Assembly (NCBI RefSeq): GCF_010093595.1
Contig: NW_022985450.1
Span: forward strand, 169,083 to 233,082
Direction: 5' to 3'
Length of the DNA stretch: 64,000 bases
Source of the DNA: Mytilinidion resinicola
Taxonomy: Eukaryota > Ascomycota > Dothideomycetes > Mytilinidiales > Mytilinidiaceae
Shown here piece by piece: positions 57,251 through 64,000 of the stretch; the first letter of the stretch is position 1; every line of letters starts with the position of its first letter. The notes beneath the pieces are model-generated. The model was not told the origin of the DNA and did not search any database. It saw nothing but the letters and a program-made list of their open reading frames with translations. The translations under genes were made by a program, and so were the position numbers.

Positions 57251-57397
57251 CTCCCCAACAGGGAATCGAACCCTGGCTGCCAACATCCGTTAGCATGATT
57301 GTAATCATGAATGGTTAATTGTGGTAGCTTACTCTCCCGCGCTTGTTAAGCAAGGTGCTTTGACAAGCGGAAATCATGACCACTAGACCATTGAGGA
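57251..57397 (-). tRNA. tRNA-like gene (Glu-type body, GTC in anticodon position) with a large insertion
   Basis: The 5' half (TCCTCAATGGTCTAGTGGTCATGATTTCCGCTT) has the acceptor strand, D-arm and start of the anticodon arm in the form typical of fungal tRNA-Glu. The 3' half has a perfect T-arm (CAGGG TTCGATT CCCTG) and an acceptor strand (TTGGGGA, plus G) that pairs with all seven 5' bases, one as G-U. The distance is 147 bases instead of about 72. The loop after TCCGC reads TTGTCAA, so GTC (Asp) is in the anticodon place. An internal GCGGG could close the anticodon stem, but about 50 further bases, including the palindrome CATGATTACAATCATG, then separate it from the T-arm. Either an unusual intron or a disrupted tRNA pseudogene; identity uncertain. 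Confidence 0.55.
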
Positions 57398-58074
57398 ATG
57401 TTTGTGATATCCGTGTGATGGATGAGGTGGTGGCGGAATTATTCGATACATAACGGCTGATACATTGAACGGAGGGGGGCTGTGGAGGGGTACTAGGGAA
57501 TAGTGGATACCCTTGTACGGAAGGAGAATTTTGCGAGGGTGTAGTGGGGTTTTTTGGAGTGGGGGGGCTGGTTTTGATGGGTGCCAACAAGTCTAAGTTT
57601 CAAGCATCACTTCACAACCATACGTCTATCTTCCATGCATCCAATACATCTCTACTAACAAACTCATCTAGATCTACCCAACTCCCTATCCTAATCTCGT
57701 CTACTCCCACAAAGCCGAGGAACAAGCTTTTTCATCATGACGCGGAGGGAGCCGGGCAGCGGGTCGGCACGCGCCGAAGTTGCCGTTGCATCTCTTTAAT
57801 CCAACACACTTTCCAACCCCAAAACTTGGCTCGAGCCTTACCACATACGTCCAAGGCACTGCTATGCTTCGAATCTCTTGCCTTGTAGCTGATGTCGTAA
57901 GCAAGATAGCTGGAGGCTTTACTTTCGAAATGTAAAAGCCATTAGCCCCAGCACTCGCCTTCATGTTCTCTAGAAAGCGCCGGGGCATTCTGACGCCCAT
58001 ATCCACTCCTCTCGCCATGTCTCCCATCTCATTCTCACTCCCACTCCGTTTCCTTTCACGCTAGTCATAATTCT
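57398..58074. other. Intergenic, nothing recognised
   Basis: About 680 bases between the tRNA-like gene and the next weak gene model. Short frames only. Confidence 0.45.
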
Positions 58075-58087
58075 CTTTCTCGGCGCC

Positions 58088-58640
58088 TTCACCTCCACAG
58101 CAGGGGCGCTGTTCCAGAGCCTCGCGACAGATCTTCCAACATTTCGACGCGCTCTCTGCAGCTCTGCTGTAAATGACGCAGATGTTGCTGTAGCGTCTTT
58201 TCGGTCTCGGATCGAGGGCGGTAGTTAGCGTGGAGGTGGTGGTTGTAAACGTATATCTCTTTGAGGACCTGCAAGGTGTTGGATCGCATGCCCTCCGATT
58301 GTAAAGTATAGTCAGCTGCGGTACTATAGGGACAAAGGAGAAAATGTAGTAACGCGGCATACCTGTTCATAAAAGTTGAGGGCACTTGGATGCATCCCAG
58401 AGCATCTATCGTACGTGTCCTGCATCAATGTCTCTTCTTCTGTCTTCTGCGTTGATCTCTCCTCTGCGGAGGTGCCACTGAGTATCGACTGGCGGCTGGG
58501 ACTGGCCAGCGGCGAACTCGGATAACTTGCATACTCGGGTGCTTTATCTTCCTCGATGCTTGCAATGCCGGGGAGGGTTGTTCGTGAATTGAAGGGTTTC
58601 TCCTTCCGACGAAGGCGATCGGCAACCTTGGACTACATAC
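58088..58640 (-). CDS. Partial hypothetical protein with C-terminal coiled coil
   Basis: Two coding-like blocks on the minus strand. The upstream block (58640-58363) reads KVADRLRRKEKPFNSRTT, PEYASYPSSPLASPSRQS and EETLMQDTYDRCSGMHPSALNFYEQ, ending at a good donor (CAG|GTATGC). The downstream block (about 58313-58088) reads DYTLQSEGMRSNTLQVLKEIY, RSETEKTLQQHLRHLQQS and RERVEMLEDLSRG, ending LLWR-stop. It looks like the Ser/Pro linker and helical C-terminus of a small fungal protein. The phases of donor and acceptor (CCGCAG near 58315) do not match by one base, and no upstream exon or ATG was found, so the model is incomplete or the gene is damaged. No domain recognised. Confidence 0.4.
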
Positions 58641-59972
58641 CGCGATTCGGATCATCAGAATAGAATACAGGATCAAGGCGTTTGCGAGCGCAGTGTCCTC
58701 CGAACACCGAGTCCCCTCTGCAGAAAGACCTTCTCTCAAATGGCTTCAGATGGAAGGCTAGCTACGACGGAGGAACGCTTAGGCGAGGATTGCACTTCCA
58801 GAGTATTCTAGAGTAGCCACTACTACGTAGAGAGAGCAGCAACTGTTCAAAAGAACAGTAGTTCATTACCAGTAGAATACTAGGAGCGAGCGTGCTGGTG
58901 CTCAAAACCGTTATCGAGAGAAGACTAGTAGTTATTAAGGACGAGGTTCGCGACAAACGGACAAGACTCTTTTCTCCCCTTCACCACCTGTCAAGGTCTA
59001 AGCCACCACCACGGCAGCCTCGCGGCCTTGTAACACCAATCACGTCCCCTGTTTCTACAGTCCTTCTCCTCGCAATGTTTTAATACCAATAGGATCTTTT
59101 ATAGCATTAAATAACATCGCATAAGAAGAAAAGACTACGCATTAAAATAGTGGAGTCCATATACTCAACATATCCAGAATAACAGTCCTACCAACCCCAC
59201 CGCACTTGTCCAGCAAGTTATAGGCATTCAGGGGCGGCGCTGGCAAACTTCTACTACAGACATTCATGGCTGTTGTGTAGCAGAATAGATCGAATTCATA
59301 GACTGGAGGATTTGAAATTATGCCAGAGTTAATATATGAATAAATATAAATAACAGGCTAGGGCATCCCAAACGGTGGCAAGCAATGAATACAGCCTCGT
59401 GGCCTTGTGCTGAGTACAGTCATTTAACCTCGCGCTATATCCAGTCTTTAATTCTCGCGCTGAGCTCAAAATTCTAGTGTTAATATTGCCCTTAGCTGCT
59501 TTCCAGGACCGGAAACGATAAATTGGAGACGACGGAATACCTACCCAATCTCAAGGGGTTTCGGCCTTCTCGCAGGGCTGTGGTCGGCGCAACTCGACCG
59601 GAGCAGCTGGATAAGAGTCGTGTTATCAAGCAAGTGTCAGTAATGCTATGACGATGAGGTGGTAGGATCGTCAGATGTCAAGAGAGTCGATGGCAGACAT
59701 CGCAGCAGTCAAGGAGCAGGATGATCGCGCTCAGAATTGTATTCCCGCGTCGGATGATTAGGATCCGCTCACCCTAGCTCATGCTAGAGCTAGAGCAACT
59801 CAACTTCCTGAACGAGATAGGAAAGTGCTTATGTAAAGATGGGGGTGTGGAATTGGCTGTTTTAAGACGAGGGTTGCCAGTCTTGGAGCTGAGTATACTC
59901 TTGATCAAACTAAGGACAAATCGAACGAAAGGCCTTGATGCTGAGTAGTCTTCGGTAATCTTGCATAGAATG
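58641..59972. other. Intergenic, partly AT-rich
   Basis: No gene recognised. 59080-59500 is AT-rich compared with its surroundings and could be old, mutated repeat DNA. Confidence 0.45.
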
Positions 59973-62211
59973 CTATCGGTATATATGCCCTGGAATCGGT
60001 GGCGCAACACGCACAGTAGCAACACTGCAATGCCCAACCTCTTTCCGGCCATCCCAACTCACGACACCCCACTGAACGGGCAGTAGATGAGCCTCTCTAT
60101 CCTTCGGTGGGCGATGACACTGCGCACTAATCGCAGCGCTACAGGTTCTGACCAAGGGCGCAAACATTGCGCTCCGTGGTAGTTTCCGGAATCCCAAAAG
60201 GAGCGCCGTGAAAACAATAACGCAGCCTGCGACTAGACTAAAGATGATGCCCATGGTTGACCAGCCCACCCTCGAAGCATCGTATTCGTAGTTCCGCGAG
60301 CCGTCGGCATTCCACCCTGCTGTTTGCACCACGAAAACGCTCTGGGAAATAAGCCAATGAAGGAGCATTGAAGAGCCAGAAAGCGGGATCGCATAGCGCA
60401 GCGGTAGAGAGAGGAAGTAAGATGATCGCTGGAGTTTGACAGGGAAGGATACACGGAGCGGGCGTCTATGGCGCGTCATGTTGAGCCACTCGCAGGCTAC
60501 AAGGATGCTTGTGAAGAGGCTGTTGATGAGCAGATAGTTAAAAGAGCAAAGGACCTGGAACATGTTGGCAAATAATACGCAGGCTAGGAAGGCTCTCGTT
60601 TGATTCGCCATAATCAAGACTCCCCCGGTGACTGTGTATGCATGGACTTCTCCGATGCCTTCTCTCCAAAGGCTTGAAAAGTCGGTGGCGAGTTTCCGGG
60701 AACGTTGATTAATCAGAGTGTCGGATAGGAGAACGATAACGATGATCAAAGTTACCATAGGCCTGCGGAAGTAAGTTCGACGTAAAAGAAATGCGAGATA
60801 CGACTTACACAGCCATAGTAGTCACCCATCTATGTTTACTGGCTGCCCCAAACCACCGTGTGTGCTTCTGAGGATGCCACGGAAGTTTCGTGAGCTCCCA
60901 CACTTGCTTGTCGAAGTCCCCGAAGTTTGAACCACACATTTGGCTTGTGTTTGAATCGTTCTGCTCTAGAAACGAAGCAATGGCGTCGCCTAAGGTAATA
61001 AGAGTGGTTTCTTTAACGCAAAATGCGGTATAGCAGATGAGCGCGCACTTTATTGCGTTTAGTATGCAGACGGTGATCATGATAGGCGGACTGTAATGAA
61101 AAGAGCACCGCTTGTTGTTGGACCCGGTCCCAGCGCTGAGGCAGTGGCTGACGGTCAAGTGGTAATCTGGTGGTAACCAGACTGTCCAGTTTGACACATG
61201 TGGACGCATGTTGTCAAAGTTGCAGAAATCATACCTTCCCCTGCCGGGATAATCACATACCCAAATAGGAGCATCCTCCCATGCATTTCTCACCGTAGGG
61301 CGGCGCCAATCGGAAATGAGTGACGTCCCATCGTTAAAGGTAATCGAATTATTCGCCAGGGTTGTAATGACAACGACATCTCCAGCAACGTCGAGGACAT
61401 CGGTGTATCTTTTGATGCAGGTTGTTTTGTCCAGGACTTCAAAGTTCCAAGCTCGAACTTGAAGTTGAGCTGAGGTGACATCTGAAACGTTCCAGGGCCT
61501 GGTATTATCCTGAAAATCGCTTGTAACAAATGCGACCGAGTATGAATTGATAGGCAGTGATGAGAAGACTGCAGAATTCCAACTGAGTCATGATTAATCT
61601 CTGTTATAGATGTGTTTTCTAGAAGCCGACCGTCCTTCATGCAGAGATATTTGGCAAAGGCTAGCTATTAGGATGCTCCGGCGATTCCTACCTGGTCGAA
61701 TCGAAGATGAATCGACCACCGCGCGTGCGACAAGACATGAGAAAACTCACAAGAGACTGAGGAATGCAGAGCTGACAAGCAAGAGAAACCAGAGTACTCT
61801 TCTAATCCAGGCGATGTGTCTCAGGTTGCGCAGACTGGGACATCCAATATCGAGCCACTTCCTCTTTCTATGTGCCTCGTCCACTTCTCTTCGACTCGGT
61901 GCTACCAAAATCTGCATGCAAAAGTTGCTTGATCCAAGTAGTACTGTCGATAGTATATTAATAAGCAGGTGGAGCCAAAGATCTAGCTTCTTGACGACGC
62001 CACAATCTCCCTGAAAGAGGGTACCGATACCATTCCTGGTGTTGTTCTTGGACATCGCCCAGGCCGTCCAGACAATGTTTACGATGAGAACAATGGCTGA
62101 TATCGTTTGGTGAAACGACAAAGACACCTTTCTATCGGAACTCATTTTTTTCCATGAGGATATCAGCTTGTTTTGGTCGGCGGCGGGGGAGAAGCGCTGC
62201 ACAGTTTGCAA
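59973..62211 (-). CDS. DUF6536 family multi-pass membrane protein
   Basis: Fungal integral membrane protein of unknown function. Exons about 62211-61751, 61582-60809 and 60762-59973 (donors GTGAGT and GTAAGT, acceptors CTCAG and CGCAG, phases match), about 675 residues. Exon 1 has the family hallmark: a helix SAIVLIVNIVWTAWAM, then GIGTLFQGDC, LDLWLHLLINILSTVLLGSSNFCMQILVAPSR.EVD.AH and KWLDIGCPSLRNLRHI, followed by another helix. Exon 2 starts FWNSAVFSSLP and has a large soluble part before a helix (MITVCILNAIKCALICYTAF). Exon 3 has four or five further helices, including NMFQVLCSFNYLLINSLFTSILVACEW and MLLHWLISQSVFVVQ. The first in-frame ATG is near 62144; 62211 opens without an ATG, so an upstream exon (perhaps ATG 62329) is likely. 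Family name is from memory of the signature. Confidence 0.85.
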
Positions 62212-62646
62212 ACTAGCGACCCGAGTGCTACTTATGTTAGTTAGCAGGTGACAGCGGCTGGAAACAAGAGGGAGGGAATACGCACTTGATTAGGGTAGCA
62301 CGTTGTGGGGCGAAGGACAATGAGCAGCGACATTCCGGTGTTGAACAATCTGAAGAACGACCTCCTTTATTTGAACGGTTTGATTCGGAAGGAGGGAAAG
62401 ATATAGTAAAGTTCATATCGTAAGTATTGTGGGCGACTGTTATTGCTTAGGGGAGGCGATGGTGCCGATTGGCTGTTCTCGTTCTGAGCTGGATGGACAA
62501 AGAATAAGGTGAGGGATCTTGGGAAATAGGAAATTCAGATTTCCTATAGCGAGGGCATGGCAGAGCATAGATGAGGCTTAGGCCTAGGCAGCCGCTGAGC
62601 CGCAAGCATGGGATGCGACAGACGTGCCAGCTGTTATCTTAGGAAC
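62212..62646. other. DUF6536 gene 5' region
   Basis: Contains a possible first exon on the minus strand (MSLLIVLRPTTCYPNQ then GTGCGT, near 62330-62280) whose phase was not matched to the main frame. Otherwise nothing seen. Confidence 0.35.
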
Positions 62647-62835
62647 CTCAGACGCTTCACAGAGAAATTTGAGGCGGTGCTAGCCCCACCGGCCCCAATG
62701 CATAGCCACAGCCCCACTCCTGCTGACTCCTGAGCCAATAGCACCATGCGCTACCCCTTACCCCCATGCTGCCCCCTGCCACACCCTTGCCACACCCCTG
62801 CCCCCCACCCAAAATTCCTCTGTGAAGCGTCTGAG
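62647..62835. mobile_element. Small element with terminal inverted repeats (MITE-like)
   Basis: CTCAGACGCTTCACAGAG at 62647-62664 is the exact reverse complement of 62818-62835, and pairing continues inward with mismatches (AAATTTGAGG against AATTTTGGG). The interior is a C-rich stretch (CCACACCC repeats). At 189 bases and without coding capacity it fits a non-autonomous DNA transposon. A target-site duplication was not obvious. Confidence 0.6.
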
Positions 62836-63148
62836 CTTGAATGGGCGCGTGTTTGGTGTAAGCAGGTCGGAATCTTCAACGCGTCTTAACTTCACACACG
62901 GGTAGCAAGGTCATTTCGTCAGGTACGGTCTTAGTTGTTAATGTAAATTAATTCTAGTCCATTTTTCTACTACAAACTATATAGTATAGCTGGCTAACCC
63001 GCGTATTAGGGGGCGAAGTACAGCGTCAAAGTTTGTATACGCGTTTTTAAAGCTGTACGGAACTACCGCCTCCTATTAATACGGCAACTATACACCACCA
63101 CCACAACTCTATTGTATACCAAACTTCTAGAGGCGCATCTCCTACCCT

Positions 63149-63411
63149 ATTACAACCACCTTGTTAAATAATAATACCCTCCTACAACCTATAACGCGCT
63201 TTCCTAGCCAGTTAGCGGCCGATGCAACCAATTTTAGGCTCCCAGCGGCTGATGTAGATGTATAGGCGGGTTAAGATACACCTGTATACGCTTGTACTTG
63301 CCCCTAGACTGGTCCACCACCTCTTAGGAACTTAGGTAATATGCTGGGGAGTTCTGTAATATGGAGGTTAGGTTGTAGGAGGGTATTATTATTTAATAAG
63401 GCGATTGTAGC
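63149..63411. repeat. Long inverted repeat (hairpin) in AT-rich DNA
   Basis: 63161-63190 and 63370-63399 are inverted copies matching at 29 of 30 positions (TTRTTAAATAATAATACCC type), with weaker pairing about 10 bases further out. The enclosed 180 bases are TA-rich with no coding. It lies just downstream of a Copia relic and could be part of its terminal repeat or a separate hairpin element. Confidence 0.65.
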
Positions 63412-63531
63412 GAAACGGTAGCGAAGCTACAAGCTGTATAAGAAAACGAGAAGTAATAGGAAATAGTTAATTTGATAGCAAATGCTAGCCAGTACCTCCT
63501 AGCAGGTGCTAGGACGTAGCCGTAGCCGTAG

Positions 63532-63790
63532 CTAGGCGGTAGCCGTGGTGTTGTATGCGATGTGGTGCTTGATGTCCACAAGTCTAATCTGTGCAACGAA
63601 TTTCTCGTGCTTTTGGCGGTCTAGTGCCTTGGTGAAGCTGTCTGCAATCATTGCGGCCGTAAGGGTCTATTTGATTTCAATCTCGTGCCGTTGTACTTAC
63701 TGGCGCAGCCAGAGATGATGAATGTCAACGTGCTTGAGCCGTTGCCAACGCATCGATTCGCTTCTGCCGCGTTGCTTTCCAGTTGATCGG
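63532..63790 (-). mobile_element. Ty1/Copia retrotransposon relic (C-terminal end of pol)
   Basis: The minus strand reads SMRWQRLKHVDIHHLWLRQ, stop, VQRHEIEIK, stop, TLTAAMIADSFTKALDRQKH, the RNase H C-terminal end of fungal Copia elements (RLKHVDI.HHWLRQ.VQ ... W.ST..M.ADGFTKAL). The stops TAA and TAG stand where Glu/Gln and Trp are usual, consistent with C to T (RIP-type) change. The frame ends at TAG 63534-63532. Upstream pol sequence towards the right window edge is not recognisable. It is a dead copy; surrounding DNA is TA-rich. Confidence 0.7.
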
Positions 63791-64000
63791 GCCATTGCAA
63801 TAGAAAAACGGGCAAGTCTGGACTCTATTGCGGATGTGTTGTATAGAACAGGCAACAGGCTTTTGAATGGAGGTATCGGTGAGGCAATTAGTGGTGTATT
63901 AGGGGGCGATATATAGGCTTGAAGCAACACCACAGGTTTTGTTATGAGGCAAACGCGCCCATTTTCCCTCAGACCCTCGGAGAGGAATCCCCCTCGGCGC

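Noticed and set aside
1..64000. CRISPR arrays, bacterial operons, rRNA genes
   Set aside because: No regularly spaced repeats or rRNA-like sequence; intron-bearing genes show the DNA is eukaryotic.

Overview
The window is nuclear DNA of a filamentous ascomycete fungus. The genes have short GT-AG introns (about 50-65 nt). The families are typical of fungi: HET-domain heterokaryon-incompatibility proteins, CorA-like membrane proteins, a NACHT/STAND-like protein, a proteinase K-type subtilase, a GT90/CAP10 glycosyltransferase, a DUF6536 membrane protein and a velvet-like protein. Two introns of one gene carry related repeat sequence, which resembles the introner-like elements known from Dothideomycetes, so that class is my guess. 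The species is not identifiable by eye.

Layout. 0-5.3 kb: a seven-exon CorA-like gene (-) and a divergent NACHT/STAND-like gene (+) with a degraded P-loop. 7-9.8 kb: a secreted, probably GPI-anchored S41 protease whose two introns share a repeat. 10.4-15.8 kb: secreted hydrolytic functions, namely a broken LPMO-like gene, a subtilisin-like protease and a polysaccharide-lyase-like protein. 16.5-21 kb: a small metabolic group made of a PhyH Fe(II)/2-oxoglutarate dioxygenase, a PhnZ/TmpB-type HD oxygenase, an amidohydrolase and an ABM-domain protein. 21.4-32.4 kb: a self/non-self type region with two broken HET genes, a HET gene fragment and a 1713-residue CorA-like gene. 33.1-34.7 kb: a FucP-type MFS transporter. 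37-38 kb: a velvet-like protein. 38-42.5 kb: no recognisable gene. 42.5-47.3 kb: two housekeeping-type genes, GT90 and arginyl-tRNA synthetase. 47.3-57 kb: mostly non-coding, with one large disordered protein and a third repeat copy. 57-64 kb: an abnormal tRNA-like gene, a weak gene model, a DUF6536 membrane protein, a small element with terminal inverted repeats, and AT-rich DNA with a Copia retrotransposon relic.

The most striking system is the pair at 16.5-18.2 kb. A PhnY/TmpA-like hydroxylase and a PhnZ/TmpB-like mixed-valent di-iron oxygenase sit next to each other on the same strand. In bacteria this pair performs oxidative cleavage of the C-P bond of organophosphonates, and both fungal genes keep the metal-binding residues. 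The other main theme is decay of the incompatibility-type genes: a 17-bp tandem duplication, three in-frame stops (one replacing an invariant Trp), and a duplicated 3' fragment.

Exon boundaries were worked out by hand from splice motifs and reading phase. Domain calls rest on recognised motifs, not on database searches.
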